Notes under the pieces: model-generated | What the model was told of the DNA's origin: nothing | The model's database searches: none | The model's input: the letters and a program-made list of their open reading frames with translations, nothing else | Assembly (NCBI GenBank): GCA_026027325.1 | Contig: JAMSLZ010000019.1 | Location: 434,001 to 498,000, forward strand | Source: Actinomucor elegans | Taxonomy: Eukaryota > Mucoromycota > Mucoromycetes > Mucorales > Mucoraceae | DNA length: 64,000 bases | Reading direction: 5' to 3' | Part shown: positions 13,150 through 23,442 of the stretch, piece by piece | Position numbering within the stretch: the first letter of the stretch is position 1 | Layout of the letters: each line of letters opens with the position of its first letter | Position numbers and translations under genes: made by a program

Positions 13150-13990
13150 AGATTGCTACCCTCTAAACTGTCGCGGTCCTAAGAAAACCAATGAAAAACA
13201 AAAATGACAATAATTTATTCGTTTCCTACGCTTATCAGATTGCGATATTTTATTGTTACAAGAAACTAATGCTACTGATTCAAAAATCATCGATCAGTTT
13301 AATATGCAATTTCAAACTAAATCCTAGGTTTGGACAAAACGCTATGGTATAATATCCTTGAATCCTAAATTTATAAACTTACATTACTGGCATCCGACCT
13401 AGAGGAAGGGCGCTAAATATAATGGTGGAAGTGCAGCGATACACTCCAATGCACCATCTACTAATACTTCCACAGAACATAGCCACACTACTTAATGTAT
13501 ATGGACCAGCTTCCAACAAATCCAAAAAAAAAGAGTTTTATCACACGTTGATGGAAGATGAAACGCTGCAACAACGTCTTGTTGATCTTAACAGTAATTC
13601 GATTATCATGTGTGATTTTAATTACAGATATGAAAAGATGAATAATAAAGGCACTCACTATTCCTGAAATACCTACAGAATGGATTGAAATGATACATAC
13701 CAACTTCCAAGGTTGCTTTCAAAACGATGAACTTCCTACCTGATATAGTGGAAACAAGTCTACTATCATCGATTACATATACTGCCACAATAATATCTAC
13801 TCCAACATCATGAGAGATAAACAATCCTTCTTGTCTAAATAATGGTGTCGTATACACGCTTATATTCACAGGCTATACATACGACATGTCTCAATTAAAG
13901 CTATCTAACTGCGTAACTGATTGACCCGACAAACAGGTTTCACCAATCAAGCAATCACGCATAATCAATTAAGCTTCTAGATCGATTCAT
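13150..13990 (+). pseudogene. Decayed LINE endonuclease remnant
   Basis: Broken frames read as the N-terminal apurinic-type endonuclease of a LINE ORF2: an ILLLQETNA-like strand near 13250, LLNVYGPASNKSKKKEFYHTL at about 13490-13545, and IIMCDFNYRYEK at about 13605-13640. It follows the ORF1 remnant in the right order. No reverse transcriptase part is visible, so the copy is truncated at its 3' side as well as mutated. Confidence 0.6.
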
Positions 13991-15188
13991 CATCATTTGT
14001 CATTAACATTACTCATCAGTAATAATACAAGAACCAATACAAGAACAGTACGTTTACTTGTATAAACTAATTCTACCGTAACTTGCAAGTAATCGGCTAA
14101 ACATGAATTATTGTTTCATTCATTCATTCTCAGCAGTACCTGTCAATCGGTTAAACATAAGACCTTTAACTAATATAAATACATCTTCATTTTATGATCG
14201 AAATAAAGAATTAATAACTATCTTATTACCAATCAGTAATCTGATTACATATACAAGTCTTATTATTATTATTACGTGAATCTTTGGTCTTTAGCTACTT
14301 CGGATTCAACAAATGGGCTAATCATGTTATGCTACTACGAATAATAGAACTCACTTATACAACGTACAATGAATGTTATATCTCCGGTACTAAAGACGAA
14401 GGATATAATTTAAAATACAATAATAAAAGTGTTGTAAAGGTGGTAGATGGAGATTTTGAAAGATAGAAATACTTTTAAAACTGTGGATAGTTTTTATTAT
14501 AGATCAAGAATTGATTTTCTGGTCAAAAGGTGATAAAACGCATCTCTTATATACTTTTTCACGATCGGCGCTTAGTTCTAAATTCATATTACGATTTGCC
14601 AGGAACAAGGTTGGACTGCGTATAATGAAGACCAGGGATAATAACCAAATGAACGGACCAAGATTAGCGGCAAGGAGTGTCGGGATCATTATATTCAAAG
14701 GTAATAGTATTGGATGTAATATTTGGTGTGAGAGATAGTATTTATCAATTAGCGTCTACTTGCTCAGAGTGATATATAAATAAAGATATTTTAATATAAT
14801 CGAATACAGTCATTTACATTCTGGTTCTTGGTAATAATGCTTAATACACTTCTGCAGCTATACATAAGAAGGATATCTATACGATTTTATATCTGTATAG
14901 TATTCTCTTATTAATATAATCATGAGTGTTTACAACATTGATAATATGCCTTTACGCTGTGAAGCTGCCATTGAAGCGAAAGGCCGCTGGACCGATTATT
15001 AAAGCAGATTTATTAATAAACAAATTATGTGAACCTCTGCTCACAATACTGTCCGCATGATGTTCTTTTTTTAAACGATTATGAAAGCCATATGATCCGA
15101 GGTTTCAATTAATTGTAGTGATTTTGTTGGGCTTTCGAGTGATATTATTTTTATATTTTTGCAGTCACTATCGAGTGAGTAATGATAA
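13991..15188. other. Gene-poor A+T-rich stretch
   Basis: No gene is supported. It holds a piece of TE-B-type LTR (listed separately) and small open frames without family resemblance, such as a 26-codon frame from about 14922. Confidence 0.4.
14374..14427 (-). repeat. Fragment of TE-B-type LTR (3' end)
   Basis: On the minus strand this piece matches the last 55 bp of the TE-B LTR (29168-29222), including ATCCTTCGTCTTTAGYACCGG, with a few mismatches. Only this end is recognisable, so it is an old truncated LTR of the same family. Confidence 0.7.
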
Positions 15189-15557
15189 TGTCAGGTACAC
15201 ACAGACTTGTGTGTTACCTTCAATCGATTATAAATATCAAATGAAATGGAAAACAATAAAAGACATCCTTTTATCCCATATATAATATTTTGTATAAACT
15301 TATTTCAATCTACTTTAAAAGTATATAGCTCTGCACACGACAATAATTTGAAGCCAAAATTGCAAAACATGCGCACAGCATTGTAAGTCACTGTACATTT
15401 GATACTTATACTAATGTCGTGAGCAGAGATGTATATTTTAGTGTAGATTTATATAAAAGTGTAATTAAGAGATAAAAGATGATCTTTATTCATTTAGCAT
15501 TCTGTTTGATATTTATACTAATTAAAAGGTTACGCACAAATCTGTGTGTACCTGACA
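15189..15557. mobile_element. Foldback MITE (369 bp)
   Basis: Ends are inverted: TGTCAGGTACACACAGA at 15189 and the reverse complement closing at 15557. The inverted match continues inward over most of the element (for example 15229-15290 against 15465-15525, and an inner pair around 15340 and 15430 containing GCTCTGC and GCAGAG). So it is one long imperfect palindrome with no coding capacity. No clear target duplication was identified. Confidence 0.7.
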
Positions 15558-15640
15558 CTAATTAAAAAGGTTGCACACAAAGACCGTGTGTACCTGACAA
15601 CCTGACAACGCACAAATCTGTGTATATCTGACAAAATTTT
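15558..15640. repeat. Extra partial copies of the MITE end
   Basis: The MITE terminal motif recurs twice more in the same orientation right after the element: AAAAAGGTTGCACACAAAG with GTGTGTACCTGACA, then CGCACAAATCTGTGTATATC with TGACA. It looks like end duplications or serial partial insertions. Confidence 0.6.
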
Positions 15641-15667
15641 CAAAAATTAAACCCTTAAGGTCATACT

Positions 15668-15740
15668 TGGAGACGCCGGGGATTGAACCCGGGGCCTTTC
15701 GCATGCAAAGCGAATGTGATAGCCACTACACTACATCCCC
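15668..15740 (-). tRNA. tRNA-Ala (anticodon UGC)
   Basis: 73 nt reading GGGGATG on the minus strand through to CGTCTCC plus discriminator A. The acceptor stem pairs with a G-U at position 3:70, the classical alanine identity element. The anticodon stem TTCGC/GCGAA encloses a TTTGCAT loop with anticodon TGC. The T arm has GGTTCAATCCC and the A-box region is TAGTGTAGTGG. No intron. The 5' end abuts LINE-1. Confidence 0.93.
15726..15740. repeat. Target-site repeat, LINE-1 5' side
   Basis: CTACACTACATCCCC, the first 15 nt of the tRNA-Ala gene (opposite strand), recurs at 48783-48797 between LINE-1 and LINE-2. It is the likely target-site duplication of LINE-1. Confidence 0.75.
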
Positions 15741-15755
15741 ACTTCTCTTTCACTT

Positions 15756-16132
15756 TGTCAAGTTGTAAACTAGTATTCCGGACCTCTTGTAATATCTATA
15801 GTGAGTGTAACGTCAATAACTAAATATGGAAGATGTAAGGGATAAAGGATATAATTATATTATAAAAGATTGCTTGACCTCTTTATTGAATAAAGCTTAT
15901 CTTGTATTTATACTTATTAATAAAAGGGTCTAAAGGAAGGCTTATGTGGTATGATATCATAAAGAAGGTTCTTGAATGTCTTGGCTTAGAACTTGCTAGA
16001 ATTCATTTTATATCATATTAGTGAAGCTTATTCCTTTTGTTCGACCTTCCAGAAGGTACCGTAGGGTTAAATCTCCGCTTAGTCCGAGATGCGGTTCGAA
16101 CCTCTGGAATGGGTTTCGAGCTAAGCTGTACA
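15756..16132 (-). repeat. TE-A 3' LTR
   Basis: 377 bp, TGTCAAG to CTGTACA, identical by eye to 26631-27007. It contains the last codons and stop (16018) of the TE-A polyprotein. A 13-nt purine-rich tract, AAGGGGGATAA in minus sense, lies just inside it (16133-16145) and serves as the polypurine tract. Confidence 0.92.
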
Positions 16133-16510
16133 TTATCCCCCTTCCAGCCTGGTGTTCGACTCTGAACACTAATAGGCGAAATTGCTTGCGGAATCGTAAT
16201 AGTGGGAGGATCGCTCATAGGGGTATCTTCAATTGTAGGCGTAGAATTTGTACCTTGGATGTCTTCTTCAATGGGTGGTTTATCATGATCTTGCATTAAT
16301 TTGTCGGGTGTAGTGTCATTAGATAGAGGGTATTTTGTTTGACTAAAATCATGCGCTTGTGAAGGGCTCGTATCTGTTTGATCAATGGATGCAGCAGGAT
16401 TTAATACGGATGCAGTGGCTTTGGAAAGCGTTTCGGGGTTTTTATCTGGGTTGGTTAGGGTCGAGCCAGATTCTATTGGGGGGTGATTACCAAACGAGGT
16501 CTCAGATTTA
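16018..16510 (-). CDS. TE-A pol C-terminal tail (separated by Merlin insertion)
   Basis: An open frame reading SETSFGNHPPIESG down to a basic end (RTKRRFNPTVPSGRSNKRNKL) and stop at 16018. It is Ser/Thr/Pro-rich, like a disordered integrase tail. It shares the reading frame (position modulo 3) with the main pol ORF, from which it is split by the Merlin element. It reads through the polypurine tract into the 3' LTR. Confidence 0.7.
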
Positions 16511-16982
16511 ATTTATACTAATAATACATAATATTTTATTTTACACTTCATAGGGAAATGCTTAACATTTTTTGTTTTTTAAGCTTTTAATATGACCAAT
16601 AAATATATCAAAAAGTATTTAAATAATTACTATTACTAATTTCTAAAATAATTCTTTTTTTCATATTTTTATCATAAATTCTACTTTTTCCTTTATTTTC
16701 AATATTTTATTTTGTTTTTCTATTAAAACTATTTAATTTTATATATCAAGTAATAGATAATAAAAATATTAATTAAAAATATATAATAACAATAAAATTA
16801 TATTTAAAGTGTTTCTCATATGATGAATATAATGAAAATTTATTAGAAATAGATATTGTGAAGGAAGAAATAAAAAACTTAGAAAATAAAAATTTAATTT
16901 AGATAATAATTATCAGCATGATATAAATGTTAAAATTAATGGAATATATATTGAAAAATTTAATTTAGAAAATATATTTAAA

Positions 16983-17279
16983 TTATAATTTAAGTTTTTT
17001 CATGATGGGTGCGATTTCATCAAGTATCATATTATTCTTATTATCTAATGTTTTTCTTTTTATACCTTTGTTTTTATCTTTATTATATGTCTTAAATTCA
17101 TATACTTTTCTTAATCTTTTATTTGAACCATTTTTTTTCATGTAGATTTCATAACACCCATCTTTTTGCTTTATTTTGTATTCTGCTAAATCATATTTTT
17201 TCATATCTTTTATAATTATACTTCGTTTAATATTGTATTTATATTTATCATCTACAATAATATTAAATATTTCATCCAT
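16983..17279 (-). CDS. Hypothetical 98-aa protein inside the Merlin element
   Basis: Lys/Asn/Ile-rich ORF with a basic C-terminus (KRKTL..KKLKL). No family recognised. It lies downstream of the Merlin transposase on the same strand and shares its extreme A+T-rich codon use. Facing it on the plus strand, 16808-16989 reads like a broken gene end (YDEYNENLLEIDIVKEEIK, then after a frame change INVKINGIYIEKFNL). So the element may once have carried extra genes. Confidence 0.4.
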   Translation of the reverse strand: MDEIFNIIVDDKYKYNIKRSIIIKDMKKYDLAEYKIKQKDGCYEIYMKKNGSNKRLRKVYEFKTYNKDKNKGIKRKTLDNKNNMILDEIAPIMKKLKL

Positions 17280-17550
17280 TTCTTTTTTATATTATTACTT
17301 TTTCAATTTTTTTTATTTTTTTATAATAGATATATTTAATCCCACTCATAATGTAATACCCAATTGTCTCTGATCTATTACATAATCATTGTGTCTTAAA
17401 TAGGCTAGTTTACTGACTTAGTCAGGTCCTTGTAATAAGAATAATGAATATCAAATATGCATTTCACATTTATAACTATCAATATATTTTCTATCATATT
17501 TTTAATAAATATAAAAATTCAATTTTTTGCATTTTTTATGTAAATTAAAA

Positions 17551-18432
17551 TTAATCCTTTAAAAACTTTTTCCATACGTTATACTCTCTATTTTTCTTAC
17601 GCCATTGATATTCTTTTAAATACAATACTATATCTTTTTTATTTCTATTTCGTGGTATTATACTTTGCTTTAAGCCATTCCATGTGCCTTCAATTGTATT
17701 TGTATGCACACCTGTATTTGGATCTTTAAAATGCTTTGAATGATTTACAGTTAAATGTTTGTATCCTATATTTTTCAAGTTATTATACCCTTTCCATAAA
17801 TCCGTATATATTGTTGTACCTTTTTTTACATATCTTTTTATAATTAAATCAATATTATCAACATTTCTTTCTTCAATGGGTAATAAAAACATTTTTTTGT
17901 TTTCATTTTTTATTTTATTTTTTAGCATACTTCTTTCGATACCACCAATTACCCAAGCACCTTCTACCTTATGCCCCTTATTATATTTTCTTTTTGCAAT
18001 TTTACTTTCATCGATTTCTACAATTTTATTTCTACCTCCAATTTTAATATTTCTGTTACCTAACAATTGTTTATTTTTCAAGTATTTTCTGAATATTTTA
18101 TTGTATGATGACACTGTATTTTTGCTAATTTGCAAACTTGATGCTATAAAGGAAGAAGGTGCTTTTCCAAGAAAAAGATATAATATGTGTAATTGAGTAT
18201 TTAAAGGTAAAGTTAAATTATTAAAAATTGTTCCTTTCAATGGTGATATTGCTTTCCTACATTTATAATATCTACAAACATATAATTTTTTATTTAAGTT
18301 TAATTTAGTTTCATGTTCACATTTATTACACTTTATATGTTTATTAACGTAATCATTACTAATTAAATATAATAGTGCTTCTTTTTCATCGTCGAATATT
18401 TTTTTTAAAGATTTATATGGTTCTATAAACAT
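17551..18432 (-). CDS. Merlin/ISXO2-like (IS1595 family) transposase
   Basis: 293 aa from the Met at 18432. An N-terminal zinc ribbon (CNKCEHETKLN..CRYYKCRK) is followed by a helix-turn-helix-like SSLQISKNTVSSYNKIF. The DDE domain follows: VEIDESKIAKRKYNKG with first Asp, GTTIYTDLWKGY with second Asp, and HTNTIEGTWNGLK with the Glu. These are the signature blocks of IS1595/ISXO2 and eukaryotic Merlin transposases, so the enzyme looks intact. Its frame is continuous with the upstream TE-A pol, giving one 1,443-codon open frame. Family certainty is high. Confidence 0.85.
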   Translation of the reverse strand: MFIEPYKSLKKIFDDEKEALLYLISNDYVNKHIKCNKCEHETKLNLNKKLYVCRYYKCRKAISPLKGTIFNNLTLPLNTQLHILYLFLGKAPSSFIASSLQISKNTVSSYNKIFRKYLKNKQLLGNRNIKIGGRNKIVEIDESKIAKRKYNKGHKVEGAWVIGGIERSMLKNKIKNENKKMFLLPIEERNVDNIDLIIKRYVKKGTTIYTDLWKGYNNLKNIGYKHLTVNHSKHFKDPNTGVHTNTIEGTWNGLKQSIIPRNRNKKDIVLYLKEYQWRKKNREYNVWKKFLKD

Positions 18433-18528
18433 CTGCAATTTTATTAAATCCTTTTTATTTTTAATTTTAATTTGTAAAAAAAATTCAATTTTTTCATATA
18501 ACAATAAAATTTGTGGTAGTAGGAGTTT

Positions 18529-21500
18529 CAATATGGACCTGAGAGTTCCTTTGGGATACATCCCTATTGGGTCAATAGGGTCCGCGATTTGATCCTCAGT
18601 GAAAAAGGGTACGCCGAATTCGTTCTTTTTTAGAGGTTCTTTGTTTTTCGAAACATTGCTAGGAATCGTGGAAAAACCTTTCGCTGCTGTGGAAATGACG
18701 TTACTAGACTTACCGTTTGCGTTATCCTTAATAGCAGCACGCCATTCTCGTCGGCTTATAGTTGGATTATACCATGGAGTAACAGGTATTGAACCATGAG
18801 CTGCTTTTAATCGATCAACATGGACTAATGATTTGAGTGGTTCACCAGTAACTGTCTGAAGCTTGTAGGTACCATATTCGGGGAAACTTTCAATTACCAC
18901 AAAAGGTCCTTTAAACCGAGGTTCAAGACCGAGTCGACCTTCATGAGTAAGTAAAACTAGATCACCAGGTTCAAAAGAGATTTTCTTAATGGCAGCGTCC
19001 CATTTCGCTTTGTCTTTAGCAGCCATTGCACGCATGCGAGCCTCAGCAGCAGCACGATTTTGGCCTAAATTGGCGAGTTCACGAGCAGTAAAATCAGCAA
19101 TGGTGCGAGGGTCATTAGCAGCTGTTTTATCGATATACGGTATCATCACATCCCCAGGAAGACGAGGTTCGCGACCGTAAGTGAGGTAAAATGGACTATA
19201 ACCTGTAGTGGAGTGAACACGAATACGACAAGCCCAGGTAGCAGCATTTAAAAAGTCATCCCACCTATGAATAGCACCATTTACGTATTTTCGGAGCATA
19301 GGTTTGAGAATGCCATTGAAACGTTCGACTTTGGAGTTAGTTCGAGGGTGAAAAGCTGAGGTTAGTTTGTGGGAGATCTTCACACGTTTCATATATTGAC
19401 GAAGCAGTTCGCTACAGAATTGTGCGCCACGATCAGTGCAGATTTCTGAAGGACAGCCAAAATTCATTACGATTTCTTCATATAAAAAGTCGGCAACAGC
19501 GGTTTCTGAAGCAACAGGTACTGCACGAGTGATTGGCCAGTTTGTAGCGGTGTCTACTGCTACAAGAATCCAACGATTTCCTCGCAATGTGGTAGGTAAC
19601 TCACCTATGAAATCTAAATGCCATCGTTCAAAAGCAGAAGGTATGTTTAGTGGATGCATTACGTCTTGGTGTTTGTGGGAGTGATTGGCATTAACTTGAC
19701 AAGCAGGACAGAGTCGTAGCCATGTCTTGATATCAGTTTTCAGTGAGGGCCACCATCCACGCGGTGTTAATAGATTCACTAGAGTAGAATAACCGCAATG
19801 TCCGAAACTTTCATGGTATTTCGTAACGAAATCCGCGCGTTCAACAAAAGGAATAAAAGGGACCAAACGAATGTTTGAACCGTCACCGTGAATATCCACT
19901 TTTCGGTAAACTTTGCCATCTGATACTTCAAAGAAGGAGCGTTCCTTAGCTAATTTGGTTTTTAGTTGTAAGGAAGAGACCTTTTCATAGTGATTATCGA
20001 GGTAAAATAAAGGCCAGTCGGACTTTACAGCAGGAGATAAACCAGCAAGAGGGTCAATGGCATAGATAAACTCAGGTTCCATCGAAGTAGGAGCAGGGGC
20101 ACAGTTAGGACCATCACGCCGGGATAAGGCGTCAGCAACCACCTGGAGATTGCCTTGTTTGTATTGTATATCTGGGTTATACATTTCCAATTCTGATATC
20201 CATCGAGTTAACCGAGGAGTCGGGTGTTCTTGAGTACGAAAGTATTTTAGTGGCAAATGGTCCGTGTACACCGTATAACCGGCAGCACAACCGTCTATCA
20301 AATGTCTCCACGCACGAAGGGCCATTAGAATAGCGGCCAGTTCACGTTCTTGAGCTGGGTATTTACGTTCGCGATCTGACAACTTCTTTGATTCGAACGC
20401 AATAGGATGCCAAGTGTTGGGATCATTTCGATCTGGTTGTAACAAACAGGCACCGGTGGCATAATCACTGCTATCGCATTCGATTCTATATGGCAAGTCG
20501 GGTGCGGGCATGGCAAGACAAGGGGCAGAAGTAAGTAGTTTTTTAACTTTATCGAAGCTTTCTTGGCATTCTTGAGTCCATTCAATTGATCGTTTTTTGT
20601 GACCTGTACCACGGGTTAAATTTGTCAAAGGTGTTACTACTCCAGCAAAACCCGGGCAAAACTTGCGAAAATATTGAGCTAGCCCCACAAACTGTCTGAC
20701 TTCTTGTACATTCGAGGGACGAGGCCAATCACGGATCGCTTTGATTTTATTGTCGTCAGGTAATATGCCAGCATAACTAATTCGGAAACCAAGATAAGAT
20801 GTTTCGCGTTTAGCTATAGAACATTTCTTCAGATTGCAAATCAATTGGTTTTTGCGCAATAAATCAAGTACATGACGTACGTGTTTTCGATGTTCTTCTT
20901 CGGTTTTCGAGAAAATGAGTACATCATCCAGATAGACCAGAGCGAATTTGTTTAAGCAATCATCCAATACACGATTCATTAGGGATTGAAACACCATTGG
21001 ACAGCAGGATAGTCCAAAGGGGGCAACCAACCATTCGAACTTTCCCATACGCGTATTAAAACTTGACTTGGGAATGTCGTCAGGGTGTAATCTCATTTGG
21101 TGATAACCACTCTTTAGATCTAATGTGGTGAAGAAGGATGCGCCTTGTAATCGTTCCAAACTTTCGTCAATATTTGGTATGCCGTATGCTTTCTTTACAC
21201 TTATACGATTGAGGGCTCGGTAGTCTATGCACATACGCAGTGAGCCATCTTTTTTGCGAACAAAGAGTACTGGAGCACCCCATGGACTGGAGCTGGGGCG
21301 AATGAGACCGAGGTTAAGCAGTTCAGTTAATTGTCGACGCAATTCATCACTCTCAGCAGGGCTCATTTTGTAAGGTGGACGATTTATAGGTCGGGCATCA
21401 CCAGTGTCAATCATAATTGGATCGTTACGAGCAGGAGGTAAACCAGGTAGAGTGTCACGAAAGACATCAGGATATTCAGAAATTAAGTTTTTCCAAAATG

Positions 21501-21888
21501 TTGTAGATGAATCGGTTGTAGTATCAGTCTCTAATGCTAATAATTCAAGGGCGTTTTTTAAGACAATATTGTCGTCGGGGTTGTCTATGAACATAAGGCA
21601 AAATTCGGCACCATGTTTACGAATAAGGCGGTCCGCTTGTTTAGGGGTTATCAAATAGTTCAAAGATACACCAGTATTCATCCGAGTAGTGCGTTCCATG
21701 TCGCCAGTTGAGCTAGAAGTATTACCGACAGTGTCAAGATCAGAATGAGATTTATCGAGATCACCAGAAGGTAGAGTTTGTTCATTCATATTCGTATTTA
21801 TAATTGGCTGTGTATCACATACTGTATTAGAATCAGTCGATACGTTTTGGAGTCTATTCTGATTATAGGGGTATATCGTCACTGTTCT
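18529..21888 (-). CDS. TE-A pol: reverse transcriptase, RNase H and integrase
   Basis: Continuation of the pro-pol frame beyond element D. Residues counted from the Met at 21882: RT with FVRKKDGSLRMCIDYRALN (about 207) and YLDD (317-320); RNase H with IECDSSDYATG (about 470) and YTDHLPLKYF; integrase with the zinc-binding HCGY..CPACQ region (about 690-725) and core blocks LDFIGELP, TDRGAQF and HPRTNSKVERFNG (D, D, E). A GPFVVIESFPEYGTYKL block and a Ser/Lys-rich tail follow. No chromodomain is visible. It is cut at its C-terminus by the Merlin element. Confidence 0.9.
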
Positions 21889-22038
21889 GGAAAATATACA
21901 TGCTATTCATATACCTATGTATCTTTAAAAAATATTCGTAAAATTTATAATCATATATATATATATAAAACAAAAAAAAATTACAAAATCTTTTTTATTT
22001 TTTAAGTCATGTGACATCATGATACGTATCCCTTAAGT

Positions 22039-23442
22039 TTAAAGGTTATCTAACCCAGCATGATATTCATCAATTATTTCTCTATCATTAAATGCGTCTT
22101 CCCATATCCAACTATTGTAGCTATCATCATAATTTTTCCATTTAATAAAATATTTTGTTCTTTTTTTATATTTTCTATGATTTAATATTTTTTCTATTTC
22201 ATATGAATCATTTTCTATGTATTCTATATTTTCGTCAATTATCATTTCACTTTTATTTAGCATATCATTAATAAATGAGTTTTGTTTATTTCTCATATTA
22301 ATGACTCTACAATATTCAAAAGTTTCAGTAAATGCATCTTCATTATGATTTTTGTTACTTGGATAATTAAATTTATCTTGTATCCATAATCCATAATAAT
22401 CTTTAATTGGAATATTTTGAAGCTCAACAAATTTTTGGATGTTACTTAATAATAATGCCATTTTTAACTGTAAATTATATATTCTTATATTATCAATTTT
22501 AAGAACTTTATTACTATTATCAAATCTTTGGAATTTATCACCTAATCGTCCAAATTTATTTTCAATGATGCTTCTAAAACTTCCAAAAGTATTATTGAAT
22601 TCAATTTCATTATCACTTAACTTAATTCCTTTTTTTTTTCTAAATGGAAATATAAAATTATCGTTATTGATTTTATCATTTCCATATTTACTACAATTCT
22701 CTAAGAAGTCTTCTATAAATAAATTATAACCTCCATCAACTGCTATACAATCATTTTCATTTAATTTATTTTCTAGTTTCATTGCTAAAAACATTTTACC
22801 ATCATTATATTTTTTACATGGTAAACTATCTGATACATAAATAGCTATTTCATTAACATCAATTATTACTTGGGTTCTAAATCCTGATTTTTTAAATTTA
22901 TATGAATACATATCTTTACTTTTAATTTTCAAATCTGTATAGTTAACTCTACTATCATGTCCATCCAAAAGTAAAGTAACATGCTTAAAATGCTCAGGAT
23001 TAAGTCTATTAGCATAATATATTCTTAATAAAATTGTGCTAAACATATTTTCTAATAGTTTATTACATGTTTTATGTAGCTCATTTAAGTTTACATCCCA
23101 GAAACTTTTATATATTTCATGAAATGATGAATAGGGTATGTAATCATTCATTTCTCTTATGCTTTTACCTGTAATTAAGTGATATATTATTAGTAATCCT
23201 TTTTCAATATCTCTATATGGAGTTTTATATTTATAATTTACAAATATATTATTTAAAAAGAAAAATATAGGTATTATGCCTAATTTGTTTTGTAATTCAA
23301 CCTTAATTTCTTCAATATTTTTTACATCTTTTAGTTCTGTTCTATGTTTATACTCATCTTCTTTTATTTTCCATTCCTCATCTAAAAAATTCCAGTAACT
23401 ATGTTTTATTTTATTTAATTCTTCGTATATAAGTTTATCCAT
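22039..23442 (-). CDS. DDE (PIF/Harbinger, IS5-like) transposase with C-terminal chromodomain, copy 1
   Basis: 467 aa, Asn/Lys/Ile-rich. The DDE core has LLLDGHD (D160), CIAVDGGYNLF (D236) and FRSIIENKFGRL (E294), the DDE_Tnp_4/HARBI1 pattern. After a linker, residues about 414-462 form a chromodomain: YEIEKILNHRKY, YFIKWKNY, SWIWEDAF, with all three cage aromatics (Y414, W435, Y438). Chromodomains read methylated histone H3, so targeting to heterochromatin is the natural inference. The last 19 codons lie inside the 207-bp inverted repeat, so the same tail is also encoded on the plus strand at 23488-23544. Intact, no introns. Confidence 0.85.
   Translation of the reverse strand: MDKLIYEELNKIKHSYWNFLDEEWKIKEDEYKHRTELKDVKNIEEIKVELQNKLGIIPIFFFLNNIFVNYKYKTPYRDIEKGLLIIYHLITGKSIREMNDYIPYSSFHEIYKSFWDVNLNELHKTCNKLLENMFSTILLRIYYANRLNPEHFKHVTLLLDGHDSRVNYTDLKIKSKDMYSYKFKKSGFRTQVIIDVNEIAIYVSDSLPCKKYNDGKMFLAMKLENKLNENDCIAVDGGYNLFIEDFLENCSKYGNDKINNDNFIFPFRKKKGIKLSDNEIEFNNTFGSFRSIIENKFGRLGDKFQRFDNSNKVLKIDNIRIYNLQLKMALLLSNIQKFVELQNIPIKDYYGLWIQDKFNYPSNKNHNEDAFTETFEYCRVINMRNKQNSFINDMLNKSEMIIDENIEYIENDSYEIEKILNHRKYKKRTKYFIKWKNYDDSYNSWIWEDAFNDREIIDEYHAGLDNL

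Larger units (their letters stand above)
16512..18528 (-). mobile_element. Merlin-type DNA transposon inserted in TE-A pol
   Basis: A very A+T-rich block interrupts TE-A pol between residues encoded near 18530 and 16510. It holds an ISXO2/IS1595-like transposase. The edges are approximate. An 8-bp pair TTGAAACT / TTAAATCT (minus sense) flanks it with two mismatches, near the 8-9-bp duplications known for Merlin. Ends TCCTACTACCACAAATTTTA and TATACTAATAATACATAATA (each read inward) resemble each other weakly. Confidence 0.65.

Noticed and set aside
14504..14738. Overlapping 64- and 75-codon ORFs on both strands
   Set aside because: No resemblance to any family and located in decayed repeat DNA.
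16086..16112. GGTTCGAACC in the TE-A LTR as a tRNA B box / SINE
   Set aside because: The surrounding sequence does not fold into a T arm and no A box is found at the right distance.
17759..18196. 145-aa plus ORF rich in Phe/Ile/Leu as a membrane protein
   Set aside because: It is antisense to the Merlin transposase; A+T-rich antisense frames look hydrophobic by chance.
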